A stretch of 64,000 nucleotides of DNA, taken from contig NZ_CAJPNR010000002.1 in NCBI RefSeq assembly GCF_905372115.1, positions 1-64,000 on the forward strand, given 5' to 3'. The notes beneath the pieces are model-generated. The model worked only from the letters and a program-made list of their open reading frames with translations, ran no database searches and was not told the DNA's origin. This document shows positions 52,287 to 61,694 of the stretch, piece by piece (position 1 is the first letter of the stretch; the number at the start of each line of letters is the position of its first letter). The position numbers were made by a program, and so were the translations under genes. Origin of the DNA: an uncultured Streptococcus sp. GTDB lineage: Bacteria; Bacillota; Bacilli; Lactobacillales; Streptococcaceae.

Positions 52287-54788
52287 TTATTTCACCACGA
52301 TATTAACTAGTTTATTCGGCACACTAATCACTTTTACAACTTCTTTGCCGGCAATTTCGGATTTAATTTTCTCATCAGCTAAGGCGATTTCTTGCAGTTC
52401 CTCACGGCTCAGATCCTTGGCTACGACTAGCTTAGCACGAACTTTTCCCTTGATTTGAACTACGATTTCGACCTCTGCTTCGACAAGCTTGCTTTCATCA
52501 TAAGTTGGCCAAGCTACGTTGGAAATGCTCTTGCCAGTTTGAGAGACTGCCTGCCAGAGTTCTTCAGCCAAGTGCGGTGCAAAAGGCGCAAGCAATTGAA
52601 TGAAACCTTTAGCATATTCGACATAGAGTTTTTCTTCCTTGTTGGCTGCATTGACAAAGATCATGAGTTGGGCAATAGCTGTGTTAAACTTGAGCTCCTC
52701 AATCTGCTCTGTGACAGACTTGACTGTTTCATGGTAGACCTTGTCCAAAGCCCCGCTATTTTCAGAGACCAGCTCCTTAGAGTTAAGGAGACGATAAACC
52801 CGATCCAAGAACTTGCGGCTGCCTTCCAGACCTTCCTCGCTCCAAGCGATAGAAGCATCCAGCGGCCCCATGAACATTTCATAGACACGCAGTGTATCAG
52901 CACCATATTGCTCCACTACATCGTCTGGGTTGACCACATTCTTCAGAGATTTAGACATCTTGGCTGGTGCTTGCTCCAGTTCTTCTCCCGTTTCGATGTT
53001 GAAGAAAGAACCATCGCGTTTTTCCACCTTGTCTGTCGCCACTAGAGCACCGCGGCTATCACGGTAGCTAGTTCCCAGAATCATCCCTTGGTTAAAGAGT
53101 TTTTGGAAAGGCTCTTTGGTCGGAACCACTCCGATATCATAGAGGAATTTATGCCAGAACCGAGCGTAGAGAAGATGGAGCACGGCATGCTCCGCACCAC
53201 CGATGTAAATATCAACTGGCAGCCAAGCCTTGAGCAGCTCTTCGTCTGCTAATTTCTCATTATTGTGCGGGTCAATGTAACGCAGGTAATACCAGCTGGA
53301 ACCAGCCCATTGAGGCATGGTGTTGGTTTCGCGGCGTCCTTTGACACCATCTTCCCGAGTCACTTCCAGCCAGTCAGTCAGATTGGCCAGAGGGCTTTCA
53401 CCAGTACCAGAAGGACGGATATCCTTGGTTACAGGCAGGACAAGTGGAAGTTCATTTTTAGGAACAGCCGTTGAAGTCCCATCTTCCCAATGAATGATTG
53501 GAATCGGCTCACCCCAGTAGCGCTGACGGCTAAAGAGCCAGTCGCGCAGACGATAGGTGACTTTTTCATTTCCTACACCTTCTGCTTCCAGCCAAGCAAC
53601 CATCTTTTCAATAGCGGTAGCCTTGTCCAAGCCATCTAGGAAGCCAGAGTTAATGTGCGGCCCGTCTTCTGTATAAGCAGCGTCAGCAACATTTCCACCC
53701 TCTAGAACAGGAATAATCTCCAAGTTAAACTGCTTAGCAAACTCCCAGTCGCGCTCGTCATGCGCAGGAACAGCCATGATAGCCCCTGTTCCGTAGCTAG
53801 CAAGCACATAGTCGGCAATCCAGATTGGGATTTCCTTGCCATTGACAGGATTGATGGCATAAGCTCCTGTCCAGACACCGGTCTTCTCCTTAGCCAAATC
53901 AGTCCGAGCTAGGTCGGATTTGAGGCTGGCTGCATGTTTGTAGTCTGCTACTGCTTGGGCTTGTTCTGCACTTGTAATGGCATCAACGAGAGCATGCTCT
54001 GGAGCCAAAACAGCATAGGTTGCACCAAAAAGAGTGTCCGGACGGGTGGTAAAGACAGTGAAGTCCTTGTCTGTGTCCTTAATCTTGAAGGTTACATTAG
54101 CACCGGTTGACTTACCAATCCAGTTGCGCTGCATATCCTTGATAGACTCAGGCCAGTCCAGCTCCTCCAAGTCATTGAGCAAACGTTCTGCATAAGCTGT
54201 GATTTTCAGCATCCACTGACGCATAGGCTTGCGGACAACTGGATAACCACCACGCTCAGATGTTCCGTCTGGAAGAACTTCCTCATTGGCGATAGCCGTT
54301 CCCAGCTCTTCAACCCAGTTTACTGGCACTTCAGCTTCATAAGCCAGGCCTTTTTCGTAAAGCTTGGTGAAAATCCACTGGGTCCATTTGTAGTAGTTGG
54401 GGTCAGTTGTATTGATTTCTCGGTCCCAGTCATAGGAGAAGCCAAGAGCGTTGATTTGACGCTTAAAGTTGGCAATGTTTTCCGCTGTAAAGTCAGCTGG
54501 GTCATTGCCTGTATCCATGGCGTATTGCTCAGCCGGAAGACCAAAGGCGTCCCAGCCCATAGGGTGGAGGACATTGTAGCCTTGCGCGCGCTTGTAGCGG
54601 CTGAGGATATCTGTCGCCGTGTAGCCCTCCGGATGCCCTACATGGAGCCCTGCTCCTGATGGGTAAGGAAACATGTCCAGCGCATAAAAGTTAGGCTTGT
54701 CCTTGTCCGTACCTGTCTTAAATGTATGGTGCTCTGCCCAATATTTCTGCCACTTGGGCTCGATTTCTTTGTGATTATAATAAGCCAT
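52287..54788 (-). CDS. leuS: Leucyl-tRNA synthetase
   Basis: Class I synthetase charging tRNA-Leu, 833 residues. The HIGH-type motif is MFPYPSGAGLHVGHPEGY (about residues 41-58), the editing domain includes TTRPDTLFGATY (about 224-235), and the KMSKS loop reads AKMSKSLKNVVN (about 617-628). The frame opens at 54872, but the start is set at 54788 by GGAG at 6-nt spacing and homologue starts (MAYYNHKEIE). No T-box leader is present; a sigma-70 promoter lies just upstream. The adjacent gldA operon is separated by a terminator, an arrangement shared with pneumococcus. Confidence 0.97.
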   Translation of the reverse strand: MAYYNHKEIEPKWQKYWAEHHTFKTGTDKDKPNFYALDMFPYPSGAGLHVGHPEGYTATDILSRYKRAQGYNVLHPMGWDAFGLPAEQYAMDTGNDPADFTAENIANFKRQINALGFSYDWDREINTTDPNYYKWTQWIFTKLYEKGLAYEAEVPVNWVEELGTAIANEEVLPDGTSERGGYPVVRKPMRQWMLKITAYAERLLNDLEELDWPESIKDMQRNWIGKSTGANVTFKIKDTDKDFTVFTTRPDTLFGATYAVLAPEHALVDAITSAEQAQAVADYKHAASLKSDLARTDLAKEKTGVWTGAYAINPVNGKEIPIWIADYVLASYGTGAIMAVPAHDERDWEFAKQFNLEIIPVLEGGNVADAAYTEDGPHINSGFLDGLDKATAIEKMVAWLEAEGVGNEKVTYRLRDWLFSRQRYWGEPIPIIHWEDGTSTAVPKNELPLVLPVTKDIRPSGTGESPLANLTDWLEVTREDGVKGRRETNTMPQWAGSSWYYLRYIDPHNNEKLADEELLKAWLPVDIYIGGAEHAVLHLLYARFWHKFLYDIGVVPTKEPFQKLFNQGMILGTSYRDSRGALVATDKVEKRDGSFFNIETGEELEQAPAKMSKSLKNVVNPDDVVEQYGADTLRVYEMFMGPLDASIAWSEEGLEGSRKFLDRVYRLLNSKELVSENSGALDKVYHETVKSVTEQIEELKFNTAIAQLMIFVNAANKEEKLYVEYAKGFIQLLAPFAPHLAEELWQAVSQTGKSISNVAWPTYDESKLVEAEVEIVVQIKGKVRAKLVVAKDLSREELQEIALADEKIKSEIAGKEVVKVISVPNKLVNIVVK

Positions 54789-54816
54789 TCTTTTCTCCAT
54801 TTTTTGTACTGTTTCT

Positions 54817-54822
54817 ATTATA
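54817..54822 (-). promoter_or_regulatory. -10 of leuS promoter
   Basis: TATAAT on the minus strand with TTTCAA 16 bp upstream. Leader only about 25 nt. Confidence 0.6.
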
Positions 54823-54893
54823 CCATTTTCAAGGGATTTTGAAAGACGGAATTTCATGACTGCCAGACACATCAGACAAGGGAGCTCTCCACC

Positions 54894-54937
54894 AAAAAAT
54901 AAGCCACGCTATCAACCCTACGGTTGAAAGGTGGCTT
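54894..54937 (-). terminator. Terminator of the GRE-aldolase-gldA operon
   Basis: AAGCCAC / GTGGCTT outer stem and CAACC / GGTTG inner stem, then a TTATTTTTT tail on the minus strand. Confidence 0.85.
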
Positions 54938-54953
54938 GTTTTGTATTTTGCTT

Positions 54954-56048
54954 TTATTTATCCAAATCCTTGACATATTGGTCGACTGCTAGAATGGCAC
55001 CTGCAATGTCAGAAGCTGAAATCTCAAATGGCATCTGATGGATGGTTTCACCCTCAATCGTCGCTTGTTGACCAACTTTGAGCAAATCTTCATAGCTGGC
55101 ATTTCCCAAATGCATTTCTTTCAGAGTTGTCGGCATACCAATCTTTTGATAGAAGCGAATATATTTTTCCAATTCTTCTTTAGGTCGGTTTTCTAAGAAG
55201 AGTTGGGTCAAGGTTCCATAGGCAACTTTTTCGCCGTGGGTCAGGTGGTGAATATCGCCTGTGAGAGCCGTAAAGCCGTTGTGAATAGCATGGGCTGCCG
55301 CCAAACCTCCGCTCTCAAAGCCGACGCCGCTGAGAAGGGTATTGGCTTCAATGATATTTTCCAGAGCTGGAGTCACGACTTTCGCTTCACAGGCTGCGAT
55401 AGCCTGCAGGCCATCTGCAAACAGTGTTTCTTCACACTTCTTCGCAATCGCTACACCAGCTAGGCTCTGTCTTTGTCCCAGCATGGTAGTGCCATTTTTT
55501 TGCTGGACAGCACGCGCTTCTACCCAAGTCGCTAAACCATCTGCAATCCCAGAAGCCAGAAGTCGTTTTGGCGCTCCAGCAATTACTTTCGTATCCACCA
55601 AGACGAGTTCAGGGTTTTTACTATAGAAAATGTACTTTTCAAAGGCTCCATCTTCTGTATAGATAACAGAAAGTGCTGAAGTTGGGGCATCTGTAGAGGC
55701 AATGGTTGGCGCAATGACCACAGGACGTCCTAGTATATCTGCAATCGCCTTCGCACTGTCAATCGTTTTCCCACCGCCTAGACCAATAACCAAGTCTGCT
55801 CCGTCTTTTTCAGCCAGAGCAACGACCCGATCAATTTCACCACCAGAAGCTTCTCCGTTAAAAGCGACATGCAGCACATGAAAACCATAGCGGGTAAGGT
55901 AGTCATGGAATTTTTCCCCAACAATCTGGTAAACCATATCATCACAAAGCAAGACTGGATGGCTGCCTAACTGAAGAATCTGTTTTGCATTTTCAAACAG
56001 GGCATTTTCTCCCTGAATATAACGAGACGGGCTTGCAAAAATTCTCAT
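54954..56048 (-). CDS. gldA: Glycerol dehydrogenase family (GldA), probable hydroxyacetone reductase
   Basis: Iron/zinc-dependent alcohol dehydrogenase-like protein of 364 residues. NAD-binding GLGGGKTIDSAKAIAD (about 95-110) and metal-ligand segments (D about 170-175; H in AAAHAIHNGF, about 254-263; H in THGEKVAYG, about 272-280) are intact. GldA oxidises glycerol, but physiologically it also reduces hydroxyacetone to 1,2-propanediol. It is the last gene after the glycyl radical enzyme and aldolase, 46 bp behind the aldolase; in that context hydroxyacetone produced by the aldolase is the likely substrate. Confidence 0.92.
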   Translation of the reverse strand: MRIFASPSRYIQGENALFENAKQILQLGSHPVLLCDDMVYQIVGEKFHDYLTRYGFHVLHVAFNGEASGGEIDRVVALAEKDGADLVIGLGGGKTIDSAKAIADILGRPVVIAPTIASTDAPTSALSVIYTEDGAFEKYIFYSKNPELVLVDTKVIAGAPKRLLASGIADGLATWVEARAVQQKNGTTMLGQRQSLAGVAIAKKCEETLFADGLQAIAACEAKVVTPALENIIEANTLLSGVGFESGGLAAAHAIHNGFTALTGDIHHLTHGEKVAYGTLTQLFLENRPKEELEKYIRFYQKIGMPTTLKEMHLGNASYEDLLKVGQQATIEGETIHQMPFEISASDIAGAILAVDQYVKDLDK

Positions 56049-56094
56049 AGAACACCTCTTTCTTTTTTTATAGATAGAGCATTATATATGCCTT

Positions 56095-56763
56095 TTAAAT
56101 GTATTCCTGATTGTGAATTGCTGACCAGTCAGCAGCAAAGTCATCTACTGCCTTAGCGATAGACGGCATGGCAAAGGCTGCTGCAAAGACATCAGGTCCT
56201 GCTGTAATGGCTTGGGCCCCATCAGCAAAAGCACGATTGATTTGGCCAACATTCTTAAAGGAAGCTGCTAATATTTTGCTGGCGGAATGATCCCGCTCAA
56301 TCGCCTGAGCCAACTGGCTGATGACAGCATCTGAATCAATATTGAGATTTTCCATGCGGTTATAGTAAGGAGCAAGATAGTCAGCCCCCGCTTCAATGGC
56401 TAATAGCCCTTGAAAGGTTGTATAAATGGCTGTCGCTGTAATCTTGTAACCTTCTGGTTTAAGAGTTTTGATAGCTGCCAGCCCAGCCGGTGTAACCGGA
56501 ACTTTAATGTAGACAGCATCGCCGCATTTTTTTCGAATTTCAGCAGCATCTTTCAAGATTCCCTCATAATCCTTGGCAACAACCTGCACATGGATAGATG
56601 GACCTTCTCCTATGATTTCCCGAACGGCGCGAATCCGTTCAAAGAAATCTATTTTTCCTTCTTTTTTTGCGATGGTCGGATTAGAAGTCACTCCCGCCAA
56701 GGGGAGGACTTCCGACCATTTTTTTATCTCCTCTAAATTTAAGGTATCAAGCATGAATTCCAT
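56095..56763 (-). CDS. Fructose-6-phosphate-aldolase-like transaldolase family enzyme
   Basis: Schiff-base aldolase of 222 residues, the length of FsaA/FsaB rather than true transaldolase. The catalytic lysine is in VYIKVPVTPAGL (about 83-94), followed by KITATAIYTTFQGLLA and YLAPYYNRMEN. FSA-type enzymes cleave C1-deoxy or unsubstituted ketose-6-phosphates to glyceraldehyde-3-phosphate plus hydroxyacetone or dihydroxyacetone. Its place between the glycyl radical enzyme and gldA suits cleavage of 1-deoxyfructose-6-phosphate. Often annotated as transaldolase (tal) by default. Confidence 0.88.
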   Translation of the reverse strand: MEFMLDTLNLEEIKKWSEVLPLAGVTSNPTIAKKEGKIDFFERIRAVREIIGEGPSIHVQVVAKDYEGILKDAAEIRKKCGDAVYIKVPVTPAGLAAIKTLKPEGYKITATAIYTTFQGLLAIEAGADYLAPYYNRMENLNIDSDAVISQLAQAIERDHSASKILAASFKNVGQINRAFADGAQAITAGPDVFAAAFAMPSIAKAVDDFAADWSAIHNQEYI

Positions 56764-56777
56764 AAATTGGACCTCTT

Positions 56778-59219
56778 TTACAATGTGTGCTCCGTACGCC
56801 CGATAATATCATCTTGTGTCGCCTTGGAAAGCACATTGAAGAAAGCAGAGTAGCCTGCAACGCGAACAATCAAATCGCGGTGTTTTTCAGGATGCTTCTG
56901 AGCATCAATCAAGGTTTCCCGAGAAACGACATTGTATTGGATATGATAGCCATGCAGACGGTTAAAGAATGTACGAAGCAAGGCAATAAGTTTCACTTTA
57001 TCTTCTTCCTTAGACAGGGTCTGAGGATTCACTTTTTGATTGAGCAGAACGCCTCCTACGATTTCATCTGTCGGCAATTTGGAAACAGATTTCAATACAG
57101 AGGTCGGGCCGTTCTTGTCCATATTGTGGGAAGGAGAGCAGCCTTCAGCGAGCGGTGTCCCGGCATTACGGCCATCTGGTGTCGCCAAGGTACCGCGACC
57201 TTGACCAACATTGGCTGAAATAGAAGATGTTCCAGAGTAGCGGATACCGCCAATTGGACCACGGCCATAACGGGTATTTGGATATTTAGCGATTTCATCC
57301 ACATAAATATCGTAAGCATCTGTCACTAACTTATCTGCGTAATCATCATCATTACCATATTTTGGTGCATCATGAATCATCATCTCTTGAATTTCTTTAC
57401 CACGCTCACCTGCATAGTCTGTTTCAAGTGCATGCCAGAGTTCAGCCGGAGTCAGCCTGCCTTCTTCAAAGACCAGCTTCTTGATGGCCGCTAATGAGTC
57501 TGATAGATTGGCAATACCGACTTGAAGGCCGGAAATATAGTCATAGACAGCTCCGCCTTCTTTCAAATGCTTACCGCGCCCGATACAGTCATCTGTCAAA
57601 GCTGAGCATAGGATATCCGGCACTTCTCTCTCAAGAGACAGATCAATAGAATTTTCCACGATGACACTCATGCGGGTCAAATGGCGCAAGGTCTTGTCCC
57701 AAGCCGTTTGCAGCTCAGCAAAGCTCTTCATATCTTTAAAATGACCGAAGCTTGGCGCAAAGCGCTTGCCAGATGCTGGATCAATACCGTCGTTCATAGT
57801 AATCAGGAGCACCTTAGGGAAGTTCATGTAGCTCATACCTGTACAACGGTAGCCCCATTTACCAGGCACAGCAGTTTCCACACAGCCGATAGCACTGTAG
57901 TCGTATGCATCTTCTTCCAAAACGCCTTTGGCAATAAAGGACGGAATGATGATTTCATCATTATTGAAGGCTGGCATACCGAAACCAAGCTTCATGACTT
58001 CGATACACTCATTCATAAAGCGAGCATCCAAGCCTGCATGATAACGAACGGTCAGATTCGGCTGAGGAAGATGAGTTTGAGCTACAGATTTCAACACAAG
58101 GTAGGAAAGTGGATTGACTGCATCTCTCTTATCTCTCGTTTGACCCCCGATTGTCACATTTTGATAAAGGGGACTGCCCGCTGATGAGAAGGTATGAGCC
58201 TGACTGCGCACTTTATTAATGGTAATCGTCTTAATCCAGAGATTGGTTAAGCGTTCTACAATGCTAGCCTCGGTCTCACGTCCAGCTTCCAAATCTGCCT
58301 TGACATAAGGATACATGTACTGGTCAAAGCGGCCATAAGAGAGTGAATGTCCGTTGGACTCGATCTGAAGGATACACTGGATAAACCAAACAGACTGAAC
58401 AGCTTCAGCAAAGGTTGATGCTGGCTCATACGGAACTTTAGAACAAATTCTAGCGATTTCTAAGAGCTCCTGACGGCGCTTAGGCTCTGCTTTTTCAGCC
58501 AGCTGATTGGCCAAAGCAACAAAACGCTCCGCATAAGCTTTCACAGCATCCACAACGATGAAAATGGAATCATAGAAGTGGTATTTGTCAATACTAGCCG
58601 GATCGGTCAAATCCAAGGCTTCCTTAGCTGCACGCGCTTTTTCTTCAAAACCTTTCAGCCCATAGGCCAAGAGTTTTTGATAGTTGACCGCCAAGTGGGC
58701 GTCCCCAGAGTTCATCTTTCCTTCCATACCAAAGAAGCCAGTTTCCATATAAACCTGAACTTCTTCTGGAAGTAGAGCCCCTGCTCGAGCACGGAGGTTA
58801 TTGTTTTCCCAGAAAGGAGCGATGCTGCGGAGCTGCTCTTTGGTTTCCTCTGTGATGTAGAAGACGTCTCCGTCCCGCTTCTCAAAAAGATCTAGTTCAT
58901 TGAGTACAAACTCTAAAGTATACTCTGGGAAAATAGGCGCATCTTTATTAGATGAAGCCTGATTGCCGACGATCATCGTTTCATCTTCGATATAAAGCGT
59001 CATATTTTCCAAAATCTCTTTGAGCATGTAAGCACGCTTCAACACATTTGGTTTTTCCTTATGCTTATCATAAGCCTTGGTAGCTAGGACAGCACGCTCT
59101 GCGTCAATATAGGGCTTTTTATTTAAAACATCTTCCCGATATTTATTCATCCGCTCTGTTAAGCTGCCAAAATAGTCTGTTTTTATTGTTGTTTTTTCTA
59201 CTTCTTTTACTTGGATCAT
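56778..59219 (-). CDS. YbiW/PflD-type glycyl radical enzyme (annotated elsewhere as pyruvate formate-lyase 2)
   Basis: Glycyl radical enzyme of 813 residues, close in length to E. coli YbiW (810). The active cysteine is single, in AIGCVETAVPGKWG (C446), with the Cys-x-Glu arrangement of the eliminase/dehydratase branch rather than the Cys-Cys of PFL. The radical loop is VRVAGYSAFF (glycine about 789). So it is not a pyruvate formate-lyase. E. coli YbiW and PflD were recently reported, as I recall, to open the ring of 1,5-anhydrohexitol-6-phosphates. The activating radical-SAM enzyme is not in the window and should lie beyond 64000. AAAGG precedes the ATG at 59219; 15 bp to the aldolase. Confidence 0.88.
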   Translation of the reverse strand: MIQVKEVEKTTIKTDYFGSLTERMNKYREDVLNKKPYIDAERAVLATKAYDKHKEKPNVLKRAYMLKEILENMTLYIEDETMIVGNQASSNKDAPIFPEYTLEFVLNELDLFEKRDGDVFYITEETKEQLRSIAPFWENNNLRARAGALLPEEVQVYMETGFFGMEGKMNSGDAHLAVNYQKLLAYGLKGFEEKARAAKEALDLTDPASIDKYHFYDSIFIVVDAVKAYAERFVALANQLAEKAEPKRRQELLEIARICSKVPYEPASTFAEAVQSVWFIQCILQIESNGHSLSYGRFDQYMYPYVKADLEAGRETEASIVERLTNLWIKTITINKVRSQAHTFSSAGSPLYQNVTIGGQTRDKRDAVNPLSYLVLKSVAQTHLPQPNLTVRYHAGLDARFMNECIEVMKLGFGMPAFNNDEIIIPSFIAKGVLEEDAYDYSAIGCVETAVPGKWGYRCTGMSYMNFPKVLLITMNDGIDPASGKRFAPSFGHFKDMKSFAELQTAWDKTLRHLTRMSVIVENSIDLSLEREVPDILCSALTDDCIGRGKHLKEGGAVYDYISGLQVGIANLSDSLAAIKKLVFEEGRLTPAELWHALETDYAGERGKEIQEMMIHDAPKYGNDDDYADKLVTDAYDIYVDEIAKYPNTRYGRGPIGGIRYSGTSSISANVGQGRGTLATPDGRNAGTPLAEGCSPSHNMDKNGPTSVLKSVSKLPTDEIVGGVLLNQKVNPQTLSKEEDKVKLIALLRTFFNRLHGYHIQYNVVSRETLIDAQKHPEKHRDLIVRVAGYSAFFNVLSKATQDDIIGRTEHTL

Positions 59220-59266
59220 TTGGCCACGACCTTTCTTATGAAATTTAATTTATTTCTTTCGTAACT

Positions 59267-59342
59267 ATTGTAACACGCAAAATTCTAGAATTCAATCATT
59301 TATAGGCGATTACTAAATTAAAGATTTTTTGCACATTTGTGC
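59267..59342 (-). promoter_or_regulatory. Promoter and upstream activator-type site of the GRE operon
   Basis: TTGAAT (59290-59295), 17-bp spacer, TACAAT (59267-59272). GCACA-TT-TGTGC at 59331-59342, 35 bp upstream of the -35. Confidence 0.65.
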
Positions 59343-59387
59343 CATCTGAACCAAGAAACTTTTGTGTTTTTATCCATCAAAATCAGA

Positions 59388-60689
59388 TTACTCTTCATTT
59401 TTCAACTCGTTATTGTAGGCAATCTTATCCTGAAACTTCACAAATGGGAAATAGACAAAGACGGACATGGCTAAGATGACAATTTGAATGACTGCCCCTT
59501 GCCAGCCAGCAACCATAAAGCCAGAAATGATAGCCGGCGTACTCCAAGGCAAAGTCACACCTGCGAATGGCTGCATAAAGCCGACCGCAATCGCCATGTA
59601 GACAATCAAAGCGGCTAGAACCGGTACCAAAACAAAGGGCAGGAACATGACCGGATTCATCACAATCGGAAAGCCAAAGACAACTGGCTCGTTGACATTA
59701 AAGATTGCCGGAAAAGCAGCAACTTTCCCCAGAGCCTTATACTGCTTGGACTTGGCGGCAAAGAGCATGGCTACGACCACTCCGAAAGTGATACCTGAGC
59801 CCGATAAGATAAGAAAGCTATCCAAAAATTGCTGGGTCACAATATGAGCGCCTTGACTGACAGACAGCTTATCTGCAGCAAGTAAGGCCTTATTGGCATC
59901 TAGATTTGACAGCAGCAAGGCTGTTACGACACCATTGACAACGGACTGCCCATGAACGCCAAACCACCATAAGAAAGAAATGAAGAAAGCAATACCGATA
60001 GCTCCATACAGAGAGCCCGTCAGACCTTGCAGAGGCACCTGAATGACATCGTAAATCATCTCAATAAAGGTACCGCCACCAGTCGCTATCTTAGCAATAA
60101 TATAAACAACCATCGACAGCAAGAAAATAACGAAAGCTGGAATCATGGCTTCAAACTGCTTGGCAATCGCTTGAGGAACCTGCTCTGGCATTTTGATAAC
60201 AATATGCTTTTGAATGAAAATCGTATAGATACTGCCAACTGCCAGACCAATGAGAATGGCCCCAATGATTCCTTGACCGCCAAACCAGACCTTGGCAATC
60301 GCATCCCCAATCGCCTCACCCTTTTCTGGTATGTAGGAGGATTTCAAAAGGATAAAGAAAGAAGAAAGAGACAGCACTCCTGCCGGCAGAGGCTCTACAC
60401 CGCTGTTCTTGGCATAAGAATAGCCGATTGAAAAACAAGAAATCAGCCCCATAATGGCAAAGGTTCCTGAATAAACCTGCATAAACGGTTCTGTCCAGTC
60501 TGCCCCAAACACACCAGCAATGGCTTGATTTAGGCCTTCAAACGGCAATTGCCCTACAATCAAGAATAGACTTCCCACAACTGTAAGAGGCAAAATTGCC
60601 AACATACCGTCTTTTAAGGCGATAATCCCGCGCATATTGACAAACTTCATAATCGGCGCAATGATTTTTTGAGTATCCACTTTAGACAT
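59388..60689 (-). CDS. PTS lactose/cellobiose-family EIIC permease
   Basis: Sugar permease of 433 residues with about ten membrane helices of the lactose/N,N'-diacetylchitobiose/cellobiose EIIC family. Family landmarks are the long amphipathic KIIAPIMKFVNMRGI start, GALLIG-type and GVHGQSVVNGVV segments, and NEPVVFGFPIVMNP (about 336-349), which forms the sugar site. It passes the sugar to EIIB for C6 phosphorylation. In this operon the substrate is inferred to be an anhydrohexitol, but cellobiose-like beta-glucosides cannot be excluded from sequence. Confidence 0.9.
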   Translation of the reverse strand: MSKVDTQKIIAPIMKFVNMRGIIALKDGMLAILPLTVVGSLFLIVGQLPFEGLNQAIAGVFGADWTEPFMQVYSGTFAIMGLISCFSIGYSYAKNSGVEPLPAGVLSLSSFFILLKSSYIPEKGEAIGDAIAKVWFGGQGIIGAILIGLAVGSIYTIFIQKHIVIKMPEQVPQAIAKQFEAMIPAFVIFLLSMVVYIIAKIATGGGTFIEMIYDVIQVPLQGLTGSLYGAIGIAFFISFLWWFGVHGQSVVNGVVTALLLSNLDANKALLAADKLSVSQGAHIVTQQFLDSFLILSGSGITFGVVVAMLFAAKSKQYKALGKVAAFPAIFNVNEPVVFGFPIVMNPVMFLPFVLVPVLAALIVYMAIAVGFMQPFAGVTLPWSTPAIISGFMVAGWQGAVIQIVILAMSVFVYFPFVKFQDKIAYNNELKNEE

Positions 60690-60706
60690 AACGAAGCTCC
60701 TTGATT

Positions 60707-61018
60707 TTAATGTTTATCCAACAAACTCAAAGCGAGGTTTAGCACTTTTTCACCATCTAGCATACCGTAATCAGCCATCGGAATAACTGCAATCGGAGTA
60801 TGGCAGCTGTCGCAAATAGCTGTAGATTTATCTAGTGTATAGGCTACCTGCGGGCCCAATAAAGCGACATCCAGATCCGCTGCATAATCAGCCAGCTTAG
60901 CCTGGGAGTAGGCTTCAATCTCAGCTTCCAGCCCTTTTTCAGCTGCAGCTATCTTCATGTTGTTGACCAACATTCCTGTTGAAAAACCTGCCGCGCAAAA
61001 CAAACCAATCTTAACCAT
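60707..61018 (-). CDS. PTS lactose/cellobiose-family EIIB
   Basis: Cytoplasmic phosphocarrier of 103 residues. The active cysteine is residue 8 in VKIGLFCAAGFSTGML, the standard EIIB-Lac/Cel P-loop. The frame opens at 61042, but AGGAGG 8 nt before the ATG at 61018 fixes the start. It follows the EIIA stop by 4 bp and precedes EIIC by 17 bp. Confidence 0.9.
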   Translation of the reverse strand: MVKIGLFCAAGFSTGMLVNNMKIAAAEKGLEAEIEAYSQAKLADYAADLDVALLGPQVAYTLDKSTAICDSCHTPIAVIPMADYGMLDGEKVLNLALSLLDKH

Positions 61019-61022
61019 CTTT

Positions 61023-61361
61023 TCATCCTCCTGATGATTCATTTTTCCCTTGTAATTCTCTTCTCAAGTCGATGATTTCCTTGATGAGATTAATCTCTGT
61101 AATGCTGGTCATCAAATGATCTTGAGAATGGACAAACAGCGCTGTAATCTCTGTTTTCGTTCCTCCAGCTTCCTGAGCTAGGAACTTGGTCTGCAAGTTA
61201 TGGGCCTCTAACAGCGCCTTATCTGCAAGCTCAATCTGCTCATCGCATTCTGAAAACTTACCATCTTTAGCTAGTGATAAAGCTTGATAAATATGCTGCT
61301 TGGCATCACCGGCATCTAGGATAAGGCCCATGATAATTTGATCTGCTACAATCATTTCCAT
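61023..61361 (-). CDS. PTS lactose/cellobiose-family EIIA
   Basis: Phosphocarrier of 112 residues, a helical bundle forming a trimer in known homologues. The phosphorylated histidine is H78 in LFVHSQDHLM, and the coupling residue region IMGLILDAGDAK is conserved. First gene of the transport unit, preceded by the promoter at 61443-61471 and the GCACA-TT-TGTGC site. Start set by GGAG about 12 nt upstream; the ATG two codons later is an alternative. Confidence 0.9.
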   Translation of the reverse strand: MEMIVADQIIMGLILDAGDAKQHIYQALSLAKDGKFSECDEQIELADKALLEAHNLQTKFLAQEAGGTKTEITALFVHSQDHLMTSITEINLIKEIIDLRRELQGKNESSGG

Positions 61362-61442
61362 ATGTTACAATCGCTCCTATCTTTATAATTAACAAAAACC
61401 TGTTCTTTTGTTTGAAAGTGATTTATTTTTGTTTGTAACTAG

Positions 61443-61520
61443 AATGTATCACCTTTATCTCAGTCCGTCAATATATTATAGAACAAATTAGCTTATTTAA
61501 ATTTTTTCGCACATTTGTGC
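61443..61520 (-). promoter_or_regulatory. Promoter and upstream activator-type site of the PTS genes
   Basis: TTGACG (61466-61471), 17-bp spacer, TACATT (61443-61448). GCACA-TT-TGTGC at 61509-61520, 37 bp upstream of the -35. The gap 61362-61694 otherwise has only the terminator near 61630. Confidence 0.7.
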
Positions 61521-61619
61521 AAACAAAAAGTCTCCTCCATAAAAAATAACTCCTATACAGCTGTATTCATCTGCGAATGAAAGGCACTCTATTAGATACG
61601 AACGATAAGCAGATTCGAC

Positions 61620-61651
61620 AAAAAAAAAAGAAGCAGCAGCTATTCGCTTCT
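61620..61651 (-). terminator. Terminator of the frameshifted membrane gene
   Basis: GAAGC / GCTTC stem followed by about ten T on the minus strand. Confidence 0.7.
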
Positions 61652-61694
61652 ACTTCCTCATATATGCTATTTTAAGAAACCGAAACTTATCTTT

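Noticed and set aside
54788..54950. Possible T-box leader of leuS
   Set aside because: The hairpin there has no T-box AGGGTGG-type sequence, belongs to the end of the gldA operon, and the leuS promoter lies downstream of it.
56778..59219. Calling the second glycyl radical enzyme a pyruvate formate-lyase
   Set aside because: It lacks the adjacent Cys-Cys pair that the true PFL at the start of the window has, and its neighbours do not fit pyruvate metabolism.
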